From the NCBI GenBank assembly GCA_016871495.1, contig VHDF01000001.1, forward strand, positions 62,001 through 126,000: a stretch of DNA of 64,000 bases. The letters run 5' to 3'. Positions 36,078-45,156 of this stretch are shown here, piece by piece. The notes below the pieces were generated by a model. The model saw only the letters and a program-made list of their open reading frames with translations, had not been told where the DNA came from and did not search any database. The DNA comes from Verrucomicrobiota bacterium. Lineage in GTDB: Bacteria; Verrucomicrobiota; Verrucomicrobiia; Limisphaerales; VHDF01. The translations under genes were made by a program, and so were the position numbers. Position 1 is the stretch's first letter. Each line of letters begins with the position of its first letter.

Positions 36078-37097
36078 TTAAACTGAGGGCAAACGGTTCT
36101 CCTCTTTCGGAGCTTCCAACAAGGCCATGTCAATGTTCATGCCCAGGGTCAACCCCAATGCCTGCAACTTCTCCTTGATCTCGTTCAGCGATTTCTTTCC
36201 AAAATTGCGGTACTTCAGCATCTCTGCTTCCGTCTTCATCGCCAACTGGCCCACGGTGGTGATGTTCGCGTTGTTCAGGCAGTTCGCCGCGCGCACGCTC
36301 AACTCGATCTCGTTCACACTCATGTTGAGCAGCTTCTTCTTCTTCGCCTTCTCGTCGTCCTGCTTGTCCTCAACTTGCTCAAATTCGACGGCGTTCTTGT
36401 CATAGCCGACGAAAGGATCGAGATGGTGCTGCAGAATGGCGGCCGCCTGGGTCAAGGCATCGTCCGGGGTCAGCCGCCCGTCCGTGGTCACTTCCAAAAT
36501 CAGCCGGTCATAATCCGTCCGCTGTCCTACCCGCGCGCTTTCCACCGCGTATCGAACTCTCGAGACGGGCGAAAACAACGAATCGATCGCCACGACCCCG
36601 ATGGGCTGATCCGTTTTCTTGTTCTCATCCCCGGGGCAAAATCCGCGCCCCACCTTGACCTCGAACTCCATCTCGAGCTTCTTCTTCTTATCCAGCGTGC
36701 AGATGATCTGCCCGGGATTCACCAGCTCGATGTTTTGGTTCAATTTGATGTCCGCCGCCGTCACCGGACCATCCTTGTTCACCGACAACAACAGCGTTTG
36801 AGGTTCACGCGAGTGGGCCTTGAAAAGAATCTTCTTCAAGTTCAACACCACGTCGGTCACGTCTTCAACCACCCCGTCGATGGTCGTAAACTCATGCATC
36901 GCACCGTCGATCTTGACGGACGTGATCGCCGCGCCTTCCAGGGAAGACAGCAGCACCCGCCGAAGCGAGTTGCCGACCGTGTGCCCGTAGCCCGTTTCAA
37001 AGGGCTCGGCCACAAATCGCGCGTAGGTGGTTGTCGCCGTCGCCTCGTCTTTGACAAGGCGTTTTGGCATTTCGAATCGTCCTAATCGTACTGGCAT
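36078..37097 (-). CDS. rpoA: DNA-directed RNA polymerase subunit alpha
   Basis: 339 residues. The N-terminal dimerisation domain shows PFETGYGHTVGNSLRRVLL and FTTIDGVVEDVTDVVLN; the C-terminal DNA- and activator-binding domain shows ELSVRAANCLNNANI and YRNFGKKSLNEIKEKL, with the conserved Arg for UP-element contact (SVRAANCL). The start at 37097 has GGAG 11 bases upstream; M10 would be an alternative. A 106-base spacer with a hairpin separates it from rpsD, so its output may be tuned separately from the ribosomal proteins. Confidence 0.97.
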   Translation of the reverse strand: MPVRLGRFEMPKRLVKDEATATTTYARFVAEPFETGYGHTVGNSLRRVLLSSLEGAAITSVKIDGAMHEFTTIDGVVEDVTDVVLNLKKILFKAHSREPQTLLLSVNKDGPVTAADIKLNQNIELVNPGQIICTLDKKKKLEMEFEVKVGRGFCPGDENKKTDQPIGVVAIDSLFSPVSRVRYAVESARVGQRTDYDRLILEVTTDGRLTPDDALTQAAAILQHHLDPFVGYDKNAVEFEQVEDKQDDEKAKKKKLLNMSVNEIELSVRAANCLNNANITTVGQLAMKTEAEMLKYRNFGKKSLNEIKEKLQALGLTLGMNIDMALLEAPKEENRLPSV

Positions 37098-37128
37098 ATC
37101 GTGTTCTCTCCGTCGGCAATTTTAAACT

Positions 37129-37158
37129 GACCTGGCAACTTCCCGCCCGCGCCAGGTC
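37129..37158 (-). terminator. Hairpin in the rpsD-rpoA spacer
   Basis: GACCTGGC (37129-37136) and GCCAGGTC (37151-37158) form a perfect eight-base stem with a 14-base loop. On the minus strand it is followed by AGTTTAAAATT, only a weak T-run. It may be an attenuator or RNA-processing signal that sets the rpoA level; readthrough must be large because rpoA and rplQ follow. Confidence 0.4.
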
Positions 37159-37203
37159 CATATAACTGCCCGCCCCCTGAACTCCAGGGAGCTCTGGGTT
37201 CCA

Positions 37204-37812
37204 TTAGCGGGAATAAAATTCAACTACGGCCTGCTCGTTGGCAATGGGCTGAATCTCCTCGCGACTCGGCACGCGCACCACCTTGCCTCGAAAGGCGTCC
37301 TTCTCCAACGCCACCCAGTCGGGCACCACCCGGCTGGTGGACATCTCCAGATTCTTCGTGGCCAACTGACGTGAAACGCTCTTGTCTTTCACTTCAACCA
37401 CGTCGTTCACTCTCAAAGCACAACTCGGAATCGTCACCTTCCGGCCATTTACTCGAACATGTCCGTGCGCCACCAGCTGCCGGGCCGCCGGACGTGTCGT
37501 GGCAAAGCCCAAATGATAGACCACGCTGTCCAATCGCAGCTCCAAAATCTGCAGCATGGTCACGCCCGTCACGCCCCGGCGCTTCAGGGCCTTCTCGTAC
37601 ACTCCCCGGAATTGGCGCTCCATCAACCCGTAGTAATAGCGAAACTTCTGCTTCTCCAGCAGCCCCTGTCCGTAATCGGTCACTTTCCGGCGCGACTTGG
37701 GGCCGTGAACGCCCGGACCGTAATTGCGCCGCTCGAGGTATTTCGAAGGGCCGAAAATCGGAAGACCAAAGCGACGGCTGATGCGCGTGCGCGGACCTGT
37801 ATATCTTGCCAT
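37204..37812 (-). CDS. rpsD: 30S ribosomal protein S4
   Basis: Primary 16S rRNA binder, 202 residues, start supported by AAGGA seven bases upstream. RRNYGPGVHGP and the S4 RNA-binding domain (LELRLDSVVYHLGFATT, VRVNGRKV; about 95-155) are clear. No N-terminal zinc cysteines are present, so this is the metal-free form. In E. coli S4 is the translational repressor of its operon; no matching leader is evident here. Confidence 0.97.
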   Translation of the reverse strand: MARYTGPRTRISRRFGLPIFGPSKYLERRNYGPGVHGPKSRRKVTDYGQGLLEKQKFRYYYGLMERQFRGVYEKALKRRGVTGVTMLQILELRLDSVVYHLGFATTRPAARQLVAHGHVRVNGRKVTIPSCALRVNDVVEVKDKSVSRQLATKNLEMSTSRVVPDWVALEKDAFRGKVVRVPSREEIQPIANEQAVVEFYSR

Positions 37813-37842
37813 AGGTGTTTCCTTTTAAATTGCCAATGTCCT

Positions 37843-38436
37843 TTACACGCGACGTTTCTTCCGGGGACGGCATCCGTTGTGCGGCACCGGCGTCACATCC
37901 TTGATCGTCGTAATCTCCAGTCCAATCGCCTGCAACGCCCGGATGGCCGACTCGCGACCCGATCCCGGTCCGTTCACCTTCACTTCCACCTCCTTCACCC
38001 CGTGCGACATGGCCTGGCGAGCCGCATCCTGGGCCACTTGCTGGGCCGCGAATGCCGTGCTCTTGCGGGACCCCTTGAATCCGACCCGCCCGGCGCTGGA
38101 CCAGCCAATCACATTGCCATGCAGATCGGTGATGCTGACCAAGGTGTTGTTGAACGTCGCCAAAATGTTGGCCACGGCCGAAGTAATGTTCTTCGATCCC
38201 TTGGCCTTGATAATCTTCTTCGAGGCGGCGTCATCCGCCAGCAACTCCGCCGCCGTCAACGCCGCGGGTACCGCCGGCGCGACCGCAGGGGCCGCCCCCG
38301 ACCCGGCATCCGCCGGCTTCTTGGCCGGTTTAGCCGCTTCCGCCGCTGCCGGTGCTCCTGCCGGCGCCGCTGTCGCAGCCTCCGCTTTCGTGTCTTTCTT
38401 TGTCGCCGGCTTCTTCGCCTTGGTCTCTTCTGACAT
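37843..38436 (-). CDS. rpsK: 30S ribosomal protein S11 with long N-terminal extension
   Basis: The conserved S11 core starts at about residue 85 ([15 protein letters not shown]) and runs to the C-terminus ([15 protein letters not shown]). Before it lies an 80-residue low-complexity extension rich in Ala, Lys and Pro, where most bacteria have about ten residues. Start ATG 38436 has AGGAG nine bases upstream, and there is no internal ATG before the core, so the extension is probably translated. S11 sits on the 30S platform near the Shine-Dalgarno helix. Gene order rpsM-rpsK-rpsD is standard. Confidence 0.93.
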   Translation of the reverse strand: MSEETKAKKPATKKDTKAEAATAAPAGAPAAAEAAKPAKKPADAGSGAAPAVAPAVPAALTAAELLADDAASKKIIKAKGSKNITSAVANILATFNNTLVSITDLHGNVIGWSSAGRVGFKGSRKSTAFAAQQVAQDAARQAMSHGVKEVEVKVNGPGSGRESAIRALQAIGLEITTIKDVTPVPHNGCRPRKKRRV

Positions 38437-38490
38437 ACTGCAATGCTCCTGGTTCGGGATTAATCGATCTGCGCCAATCGCTCTGAACAA

Positions 38491-38886
38491 TTAGTGGATG
38501 CCGGTCTTGGCATTCGGATTCCGCTGCACACCGACAGTCTTCCGCGGCCCCTTCCGGGTTCGCGCGTTGGTGGACGTGCGCTGTCCACGCACCGGCAGGC
38601 CGCGCAAGTGCCTGACACCGCGATAACTCTTGATCGCTTGCAAACGCTTCAGATTCAATCCCAGTTCCCGGCGCAGATCACCTTCGATGACATACTTGCC
38701 GTCCTGGATCGCATGCACGATCTGAGACAACTGCTGCTCATCCAGGTTCTTGGCGCGAATCGCCGGGTCGATCTTCGCCTTGTTCAGTATTTCCACGGCA
38801 TTCGTCGGTCCGATGCCGTAAATGTACCGGAGCGCGATGTCGATGCGCTTTTCACCGGGAATGTCCACTCCTAGAATTCGAGCCAT
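38491..38886 (-). CDS. rpsM: 30S ribosomal protein S13
   Basis: Head protein that contacts the P-site tRNA and L5. [16 protein letters not shown] at the N-terminus, the helix-two-turn-helix [14 protein letters not shown], and the basic tail [18 protein letters not shown] are diagnostic. 131 residues, normal length apart from a slightly long tail. Start preceded by AGGAT. Confidence 0.97.
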   Translation of the reverse strand: MARILGVDIPGEKRIDIALRYIYGIGPTNAVEILNKAKIDPAIRAKNLDEQQLSQIVHAIQDGKYVIEGDLRRELGLNLKRLQAIKSYRGVRHLRGLPVRGQRTSTNARTRKGPRKTVGVQRNPNAKTGIH

Positions 38887-38913
38887 ATCTATCCTGTTTG
38901 AGGTTCAATCCGA

Positions 38914-39027
38914 CTAAGCCTGGCGTTGTTTGTGGCGGGCATTCGTGCAGATCACACGAATCACACCCTTGCGACGCACAATCTTGCAGTGCTCGCACAA
39001 TCGTTTCACTGATGCACGTACCTTCAT
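38914..39027 (-). CDS. rpmJ: 50S ribosomal protein L36
   Basis: A 37-residue gene. It reads [20 protein letters not shown] and ends RHKQRQA. The zinc ligands C11, C14, C27 and H32 are all present, so this is the zinc-binding form. It lies in its usual place between infA and rpsM, with ten bases to infA. Confidence 0.96.
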   Translation of the reverse strand: MKVRASVKRLCEHCKIVRRKGVIRVICTNARHKQRQA

Positions 39028-39037
39028 AAATCGACTT

Positions 39038-39274
39038 TCACTCGACAGGCGACCGGTCCACCGGCACACCCATCACTTTGGCCTTCGACAAATCGAAAGG
39101 AGTTAATCTCACCACAACGCGCGTACCCGCGCAAATCTCATTTTCAACGGCTCGCGCCGCGCGGCTCGCATACGCCAGCACTTCGTGGCCGTTCGACAAT
39201 TCCGCCCGCCACAACCCCGGTTGCAACCGCTCCTTCACACAAGCGATTTCCTGGAAGGGATCGCGGGGCCGCAT
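39038..39274 (-). CDS. infA: Translation initiation factor IF-1 (divergent)
   Basis: A 78-residue OB-fold protein that occupies the 30S A site during initiation. It aligns without gaps over its first 34 residues with E. coli IF-1, and the match is best at [17 protein letters not shown] and [13 protein letters not shown]. Several usually invariant positions differ: the GKMR and IRIxxGD segments are replaced ([16 protein letters not shown]), and the tail is PVDRSPVE. The position between map and rpmJ supports the call. ATG 39274 puts the first 40 bases inside the map gene; the gap-free alignment argues this start is right. Confidence 0.88.
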   Translation of the reverse strand: MRPRDPFQEIACVKERLQPGLWRAELSNGHEVLAYASRAARAVENEICAGTRVVVRLTPFDLSKAKVMGVPVDRSPVE

Positions 39275-40011
39275 GTCAAAATTTCCGGCAAACCATCCGT
39301 CACCAACACCGTGTGCTCGAAATGAGCCGAAGGCCTCCGATCCTTCGTCACCACGGTCCAGCCATCCGACAACACCGAAACCGCAGTCCCACCCGCGTTC
39401 ACCATCGGTTCGATCGCCAGCGTCATGCCCGCCCGCAGCTTCGGGGAAGGCTTATCTTCCACATGATTCGGAATCTGCGGCTCCTCGTGCATGGTTTTTC
39501 CCACGCCGTGACCCACAAACTCGCGCACCACACTGAATCCGTTCGATTCCACGTGCCGCTGCACGGCCCGCGAAATGTCCACCACTCGGTTGCCGGGCAG
39601 CGCCTGCTCAATGCCCAAATACAACGCCTGCTCCGTCACATCCATCAACTTCTGGCCCAGCGGATCACAGCCGCCCACCGGAACCGTCCGGGCGTTGTCC
39701 CCGATGAATCCGTTCAACACCACCCCGACATCCACACTCACCAGGTCGCCAAACTTGAGCCGCCGCGCTCCCGCCAAACCATGCACCACTTCCTCGTTCA
39801 CGGAAAGGCACACATGACAGGGATACCCTCGGTATCCCAAAAAAGCGCTCTTCGCACCATGCGCCCGCAGCCGCTCGGACGCAAAGTCGTCCACCTGCCG
39901 CGTGGTCAGGCCCGGAGCGATGTGCCGGCAAATCTCATCCAGCACCAGCGCCGCCACCGAGCAGGCCGGCCTCATCAACCCCAGGTCTCGCTCGGTCTTC
40001 AGAACAATCAC
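39235..40011 (-). CDS. map: Methionine aminopeptidase type I
   Basis: Removes the N-terminal Met from new proteins. The five metal ligands are in place: Asp in VSVDVG, Asp in IGDNARTV, His in GHGVGKTMHEE, Glu in LAIEPMV and Glu in SAHFEHTVLV. 258 residues. Start is GTG 40011, with GGAG eight bases upstream; the upstream ATG frame is closed by a stop. A 12-residue C-terminal extension overlaps infA by 40 bases. The adk gene often found between secY and map is absent. Confidence 0.95.
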   Translation of the reverse strand: MIVLKTERDLGLMRPACSVAALVLDEICRHIAPGLTTRQVDDFASERLRAHGAKSAFLGYRGYPCHVCLSVNEEVVHGLAGARRLKFGDLVSVDVGVVLNGFIGDNARTVPVGGCDPLGQKLMDVTEQALYLGIEQALPGNRVVDISRAVQRHVESNGFSVVREFVGHGVGKTMHEEPQIPNHVEDKPSPKLRAGMTLAIEPMVNAGGTAVSVLSDGWTVVTKDRRPSAHFEHTVLVTDGLPEILTCGPAIPSRKSLV

Positions 40012-40095
40012 AGACTCCGCCCCCGCTTCATGATCATCATCAAAGAACGTGCTCGGCGCGCTTGCTCAACTCGCCTCCAGCCGATTCCACTCGAA

Positions 40096-41478
40096 TTAGA
40101 AACGGCCCTTCAGCCGGCCCTTCTTCAAAAAGCCGTCATAATGCCGCATCAACAAATGGCTCTCCATTTGCCGCATCGTGTCCAGCATCACACCCACCGT
40201 GATGAGCATGCTCGTGCCGCCGAAGAACTGCGCCACGTGAAAATCGATGTTCAGCAGATTCCTCATCAAAATGGGAATCACCGCGATGACGGTCAGGAAC
40301 ACCGCCCCCGCCAGCGTGATGCGGCTCATGGTCTGGTGCAGAAAGTCGCTCGTGGCCTGGCCCGGACGCACGCCTGGAACATAACCGCCGTGCTTCTTCA
40401 GGTCATCGGCGATCTGAAGCTCGTTAAACTGGGTCGCCACCCAGAAATAACTGAAGAACAAAATCATGAACCCATAGAGGATCAGATAAAGAGCCGATCC
40501 CTCCTGCAACAACCGGGCGAGCTCCTGGAAAAACTTCAGATCGAATCGCGACCCGATCTCCAACGCGATCAAACTCGGAAACATGAGGATGGCCTGGGCG
40601 AAAATCACCGGCATCACCCCCGCGTAATTCACCCGCAAAGGCATGAACGACTGACCCCCGGCATAAACCTTCCGCCCCACCGCACGCTGGGCATATTGCA
40701 CCGGAATCTTGCGCTGCGCTTGAGTCACCGCGATCACACCCGCCACCACCGCCAACAGGAGCAAAACCAGCGCCGCACCATGCAGCAAGTTGAACTGCCG
40801 TTGCACTCCTTCCGGTGGGAAAAACATCGTGTGCAGAACCTGTCCAGCCTGGGGAAATTGCGCAACGATGCCGATCGTGATCACCAGCGAAACGCCATTC
40901 CCGATGCCGCGCTCCGTGATCTGCTCGCCCAGCCACATCAGAAGCAACGTGGCCGTGGTCAGGATGATCACCGTCTGAAAACGATACCACATCAGGTTCT
41001 CCGCCAACACCAGCTTGCCGGGAAAATTCGAGAAACCCGGAATCTTGGTCGGATGTTCCCAGCCAAAGGCCATGAACAAGCCTTGCCCCAAACAGAGAAG
41101 CACCGTCAGATACCTCCCATACTGAATCATCTTCGCCCTGCCGCCCTCCTCCCTGGCCAGTTTGCTCAACTGGGGCAGCACCGCCGTCAACAATTGAATG
41201 ATGATCGTCGCGCTGATGTAAGGCATGATCCCCAGGGCGCCCACCGCGCACTGTTCAAACGCGCCCCCGGTGAAAAGACTGTACAGCCCCACCAGGGAAT
41301 TCGCCTGCGCGGCGTTCTCTTTCGCGAATTGCGCCAGCGCCGCTCCATCGAGTCCCGGAATCGGAACCATCGAAATCAAACGGCAAATCGCCAGAACGAC
41401 AAGCGTGAAGACAATCCGGGACTTGAGTTCCGGAATCTTGAAACAATTCGAAAAGGTACTGGCGATCTTGGAGAGCAT
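40096..41478 (-). CDS. secY: Protein translocase subunit SecY
   Basis: Channel subunit of the SecYEG translocon, 460 residues with ten predicted membrane helices. Typical blocks are GLDGAALAQFA (plug region), MPYISATIIIQLLTAVLPQL, ERGIGNGVSLVI and the final VGVMLDTMRQMESHLLMRHYDGF. Located between rplO and map as usual in the spc operon, with 16 bases between it and rplO. Confidence 0.97.
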   Translation of the reverse strand: MLSKIASTFSNCFKIPELKSRIVFTLVVLAICRLISMVPIPGLDGAALAQFAKENAAQANSLVGLYSLFTGGAFEQCAVGALGIMPYISATIIIQLLTAVLPQLSKLAREEGGRAKMIQYGRYLTVLLCLGQGLFMAFGWEHPTKIPGFSNFPGKLVLAENLMWYRFQTVIILTTATLLLMWLGEQITERGIGNGVSLVITIGIVAQFPQAGQVLHTMFFPPEGVQRQFNLLHGAALVLLLLAVVAGVIAVTQAQRKIPVQYAQRAVGRKVYAGGQSFMPLRVNYAGVMPVIFAQAILMFPSLIALEIGSRFDLKFFQELARLLQEGSALYLILYGFMILFFSYFWVATQFNELQIADDLKKHGGYVPGVRPGQATSDFLHQTMSRITLAGAVFLTVIAVIPILMRNLLNIDFHVAQFFGGTSMLITVGVMLDTMRQMESHLLMRHYDGFLKKGRLKGRF

Positions 41479-41494
41479 GCGAACGTTTACCCTT

Positions 41495-41953
41495 TCAGAT
41501 GCTCGCGGAACCCGCCGTCTCGCAGGAACCTCCCGCCGCCTCGATCTTCGCCCGCGCCTGCCCGCTAAAAGCGTTCGCCACTACCGTCAACTTGCGTCCG
41601 AGCTCCCCCCCGCCCAAAATCTTCACCCCGTCCGCCCGGCCCGAAACCAGCCCCGACGCCCGCAGTGCCGCCTCGTCCACCCGTGCCCCCGCCTCGAAAC
41701 GGTTCAGCGCTTCCACGTTCACGGGCGCGTAAACGGTCGCATGACGCGCATTGTTAAAACCGCGCTTCGGCATGCGCCGGATCAAGGGCATCTGACCGCC
41801 CTCAAACCCGATTCGGATGCTGCTTCCCGATCGCGCGCTTTGCCCTTTGCCGCCCCGGCCGCTCGTTTTCCCGTGCCCGCTGGACTCGCCCTGTCCGAGC
41901 CGTTTCGTGCGATGTTTGGCTCCCGGACGGGGGCGCAATGTATGTAGTCTCAT
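41495..41953 (-). CDS. rplO: 50S ribosomal protein L15
   Basis: Late-assembling 23S rRNA-binding protein of 152 residues. Gly/Lys-rich N-terminus (GQGESSGHGKTSGRGGKGQ) and GFEGGQMPLIRRMPKRGF are diagnostic. It follows rpsE at once (25 bases), so rpmD (L30), which normally lies between, is missing here. Confidence 0.97.
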   Translation of the reverse strand: MRLHTLRPRPGAKHRTKRLGQGESSGHGKTSGRGGKGQSARSGSSIRIGFEGGQMPLIRRMPKRGFNNARHATVYAPVNVEALNRFEAGARVDEAALRASGLVSGRADGVKILGGGELGRKLTVVANAFSGQARAKIEAAGGSCETAGSASI

Positions 41954-41978
41954 AGCTGTGTACCTTTGGCTTCGAAAC

Positions 41979-42584
41979 TTAGACTCGAGCTTCCGCCGGC
42001 TTCAACCTCGACTCAAGCCCCCGGCTCCGGAAAATGTCCTCGCGCAACCGCAACCGCCGCAGCGCTTGCAAGGTCGCCTTCGCCACGTTGGCCGCATTCT
42101 TCGATCCCAGGGATTTGCTCAAAATGTCCCGCACCCCGGCAGACTCCACCACCGCGCGCACGGTCTTGCCCGCGATGATGCCCGTTCCGGGAGACGCCGG
42201 CTTCAAGAGAACCTTGGCTCCCCCAAAGGCCGATAAAACTTCGTGAGGAATCGTCGCCGCTCGCAGCGATACCTTGACCAGCTTGTGTTTGGCGTCTTCC
42301 CCGCCCTTGCGGATCGCATCCGCCACCTCGCCGGCCTTGCCTAAACCAATGCCCACCCGGCCATTCTTGTCCCCGGCCACCACCAGCGCGCTGAAACTGA
42401 ATCGACGCCCGCCTTTCACCACCTTGGCCGAACGATTGATGTAGACCACACGCTCCACGATCTCGCTGCCCGGACGCCCATCGCCTCCGTCCGCGTTGTC
42501 CGAGGGACCTCGCCCGCGACGGCGTCCTCCCCGCATGTTGCCTCCCCTGGAGTCGCTACTGTGAGTTCGAGTTTCTTCTGCCAC
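41979..42584 (-). CDS. rpsE: 30S ribosomal protein S5
   Basis: Decoding-fidelity protein. Start is GTG 42584, preceded by GAGAGGG. A 40-residue Arg/Gly-rich N-terminus precedes the double-stranded RNA-binding-like fold ([20 protein letters not shown]) and the second domain ([35 protein letters not shown]). 201 residues, about 35 longer than E. coli S5 because of that N-terminus. Confidence 0.97.
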   Translation of the reverse strand: MAEETRTHSSDSRGGNMRGGRRRGRGPSDNADGGDGRPGSEIVERVVYINRSAKVVKGGRRFSFSALVVAGDKNGRVGIGLGKAGEVADAIRKGGEDAKHKLVKVSLRAATIPHEVLSAFGGAKVLLKPASPGTGIIAGKTVRAVVESAGVRDILSKSLGSKNAANVAKATLQALRRLRLREDIFRSRGLESRLKPAEARV

Positions 42585-42605
42585 AAATCCCTCTCGTATA
42601 AATCG

Positions 42606-42971
42606 TTAAAACTGCAATCCCCCTTCGCGCGCGGCATCCGCCAGCGCCTTCACTTTTCCGTGAAATTTCGCCCCCGACCGGTCGAACACCACCGCCTCGA
42701 TCCCCTTCGCCTTGGCCACTTCCGCCGCCCGTTTGCCAAGCTTCTGGGCGCTCGCCACATTGGCCGAAAGCTTCTCCTGCTGCCCCCCCGCCTGGGTGAT
42801 GGTCGAAACCGCACCCAATGTTTTCCCGGCGGAATCGTCGATAAATTGCACGTGGATGTTCTTGCCCGTGAACCGGACACTCATCCGCGGACGCTGCGCG
42901 GTTCCGATCACCTTCTTGCGAATGCGCCAGGACCTCAGCTGCCTCAATTTCAGTTTCTGTTCCGTTCTCAT
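42606..42971 (-). CDS. rplR: 50S ribosomal protein L18
   Basis: Binds 5S rRNA with L5. 121 residues starting MRTEQKLKLRQLRSWRIRK; core RPRMSVRFTGKNIHVQFIDD and the C-terminal VVFDRSGAKFHGKVKALADAAREGG match the family. A frame open upstream to 43028 is not part of the protein, since ATG 42971 fits the family N-terminus. Confidence 0.96.
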   Translation of the reverse strand: MRTEQKLKLRQLRSWRIRKKVIGTAQRPRMSVRFTGKNIHVQFIDDSAGKTLGAVSTITQAGGQQEKLSANVASAQKLGKRAAEVAKAKGIEAVVFDRSGAKFHGKVKALADAAREGGLQF

Positions 42972-43027
42972 CGATATTCCCAATCTCGCGGTCCGTCCAG
43001 ATTGAAGCCCGGATCGTACCACCAACA

Positions 43028-43564
43028 TTATTGCACGGTCTTGCCTTCCTTGCGGAGGACTTTTTCGTCGCTGTATCGCACACCCTTGCCCTTGTAAGGT
43101 TCGGGAGGATAATAAGCCCTGATCTCCGCCGCCACTCGTCCCACCAACTCCTTGCTCGGCCCCTCGATGGTCAGCTTCGTGTTTTCTTCCACCGTCACTT
43201 TGATCTGGTCGGGAATGGGATATTGGACCGGATGAGAATAACCCAGGCTCAAATTGACCAGCTTGCCTTGCACCGCCGCCTTGAAACCAACGCCCTGAAT
43301 CTCAAGCTTCTTGACGAATCCGTTGGCAACGCCGTTCACCATGTTGTTCAGAATGGCGCGGCTCAACCCGTGCAGGGCCTTGGCTCGCTGATCATCCCCC
43401 TCACGGCTCACTTTCAGCTCCGTTCCGCTCAAGGTCGCCTGCGTCAAGGCAGGCATTTCAAAATCCAGTTTTCCCTTCGGGCCTTCCACCCAAACCTTGC
43501 GGCCCTTGACTTCCACCTTGACCTTTGGCGGAACCGTAATCGGTATGCGTCCAATGCGTGACAT
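43028..43564 (-). CDS. rplF: 50S ribosomal protein L6
   Basis: 178 residues with the duplicated L6 fold. MSRIGRIPITVPPKVKVEV at the start and GFVKKLEIQGVGFKA in the second half are diagnostic; the conserved YYPPEPYKGKGVRY lies near the C-terminus. It contacts the sarcin-ricin loop. Standard order between rpsH and rplR. Confidence 0.97.
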   Translation of the reverse strand: MSRIGRIPITVPPKVKVEVKGRKVWVEGPKGKLDFEMPALTQATLSGTELKVSREGDDQRAKALHGLSRAILNNMVNGVANGFVKKLEIQGVGFKAAVQGKLVNLSLGYSHPVQYPIPDQIKVTVEENTKLTIEGPSKELVGRVAAEIRAYYPPEPYKGKGVRYSDEKVLRKEGKTVQ

Positions 43565-43598
43565 ATGCTTGTCTCTTGTTTCGTTCAGCCGCCAAATC

Positions 43599-43982
43599 CT
43601 ACCAGATAAAGCACAGGACTTCGCCGCCCACGTTTTGTTTCCGCGCCTGGCCTCCGGTCATGACCCCCTTCGGCGTGCTCAGAATCGCGGTCCCCATGCC
43701 TCCCAAGACCCGCGGAATCTCGCCGGCACCCACATAGCGGCGCAATCCCGGGGAGCTCACTCGTTTCATTCCGGCAATCACACTTCGCCGGCCCTCGAAC
43801 TTCAACTTGACCCGCAATTGCTTGATCTTGGCACCGTCCACCGCCCAGTCAGCGATGTAGCCTTCCTGCTTCAAAATCTTGGCGACACTTTCCTTGAGGC
43901 GCGAATGCCCCATGATCACCTCGGGAATCAGCGCCGTTCCGGCATTCCGGATCCGCGTCAGCATGTCTGCAATATTGTCCAT
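43599..43982 (-). CDS. rpsH: 30S ribosomal protein S8
   Basis: Central-domain 16S rRNA binder, 127 residues. DNIADMLTRIRNAG at the N-terminus and GGMGTAILSTPKGVMTG near the C-terminus are the family marks. Start preceded by AAGGAAAG. In E. coli S8 represses the spc operon at the rplE leader; no equivalent structure was established here. Confidence 0.97.
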   Translation of the reverse strand: MDNIADMLTRIRNAGTALIPEVIMGHSRLKESVAKILKQEGYIADWAVDGAKIKQLRVKLKFEGRRSVIAGMKRVSSPGLRRYVGAGEIPRVLGGMGTAILSTPKGVMTGGQARKQNVGGEVLCFIW

Positions 43983-43991
43983 AGACTTTCC

Positions 43992-44261
43992 TTACCAGCT
44001 CGCCTTGACCACACCGGGGATAAGCCCCGCCAGGGCCGCCTCGCGAAACGTCAGGCGGGAACATGAAAACTTGCGAATGTAAGCGTGCCGACGTCCGCTG
44101 ATCGCGCAACGGTTGGTGACGCGCGTGGGGCTCGCGTTCTTGGGCAATTTCGTCAGGCCCTCATAATCCTTCTTCGCCTTCAACTCGGCCCGCAACGCGG
44201 CGTATTTCTTGACGGTCTCGCGCTTCTTCTTCTCCCGCTCAATCCATGCTTTCTTGGCCAT
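43992..44261 (-). CDS. rpsN: 30S ribosomal protein S14 (zinc-free type)
   Basis: 89 residues with [17 protein letters not shown] and the C-terminal [20 protein letters not shown] and [21 protein letters not shown] blocks. The CxxC...CxxC zinc knuckle of short S14 is absent, so it is the long metal-free form. ATG 44261 is chosen over upstream in-frame codons as it matches the family start. Confidence 0.96.
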   Translation of the reverse strand: MAKKAWIEREKKKRETVKKYAALRAELKAKKDYEGLTKLPKNASPTRVTNRCAISGRRHAYIRKFSCSRLTFREAALAGLIPGVVKASW

Positions 44262-44274
44262 ACAATGTGTGGTG

Positions 44275-44820
44275 TTACTTGGCTTCCGCAAACGGCATTC
44301 CCATCAATTTCAACAATTCAAACGCCTCCTCATCGGTGCCCGCCGAAGTCACGATGGTGATGTCCATCCCCTGCTGGCGCTTGATCTTGTCCAAATCAAT
44401 CTCAGGAAAAATCGTCTGGTCCGGAATGCCAATGGAATAATTGCCCTTGCCGTCGAAGGACCGCCTCGACACGCCGCGAAAATCCCGGATCCGCGGCAGG
44501 GCCGCCGCGACCAGACGATCGTAAAACTCGTACATCACTTCCCGCCGAAGGGTCACCCGGCAGCCGATCGGCTGTCCCTTGCGCAACTTGAAATTGGCCA
44601 CACTCTTGCGGGATTTGCAGATCACCGGCTTCCGACCCGTGATCATCGACAAATCCTTGGCGGCGTCATCCACCGCGCCCTTTTCCAGAGACGCGCTCAC
44701 CCCCATGTTCACAACAATCTTTTCGATCCTCGGGGCCTGGTGGACATTGCCATACTTCCGCTTCTCCATGAGCGCGGGACGAACGCTTTCCTCGTATTTG
44801 ATTTGCAGCCTCGGCTTCAT
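44275..44820 (-). CDS. rplE: 50S ribosomal protein L5
   Basis: Central-protuberance protein binding 5S rRNA and touching P-site tRNA. 181 residues from ATG 44820. [37 protein letters not shown] and [20 protein letters not shown] are diagnostic. In-frame codons upstream fall inside the rplX gene and are not used. Confidence 0.97.
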   Translation of the reverse strand: MKPRLQIKYEESVRPALMEKRKYGNVHQAPRIEKIVVNMGVSASLEKGAVDDAAKDLSMITGRKPVICKSRKSVANFKLRKGQPIGCRVTLRREVMYEFYDRLVAAALPRIRDFRGVSRRSFDGKGNYSIGIPDQTIFPEIDLDKIKRQQGMDITIVTSAGTDEEAFELLKLMGMPFAEAK

Positions 44821-44849
44821 ACTGGACGTCTTTAATGCCTGGTTCTCGA

Positions 44850-45131
44850 TCAAGATTGCGCGACCTCGGCCGCGGCCTTGGCCCGGCGGGGTTTCGCGTC
44901 GTAAACAGAGGCTCGCATCACCTTGGACCAATGCAACATGCCTTCCTTGGTCACGATGCGGCCTTCAGGATGGGCCTGACTCTTGCGCATGTGGCGTTTG
45001 ATCATGCGGATGCCCTCCACAATGACCCGCTGTTTCCCGGGCATGACCTCAATGATCTTGCCCCGCTTGCCGCGGTCCGCGCCGGAGAGCACGACCACCT
45101 CATCACCCTTTTTGACATGCACACTCGCCAT
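44850..45131 (-). CDS. rplX: 50S ribosomal protein L24
   Basis: Assembly-initiator protein with a KOW motif (KKGDEVVVLSGADRGKRGKI). 93 residues, somewhat short, ending in an Ala/Lys-rich tail; the conserved HMRKSQAHPEGRI follows the KOW domain. Standard position between rplN and rplE. Confidence 0.96.
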   Translation of the reverse strand: MASVHVKKGDEVVVLSGADRGKRGKIIEVMPGKQRVIVEGIRMIKRHMRKSQAHPEGRIVTKEGMLHWSKVMRASVYDAKPRRAKAAAEVAQS

Positions 45132-45156
45132 AACTCGATTATTCCTAAATTCCGTT

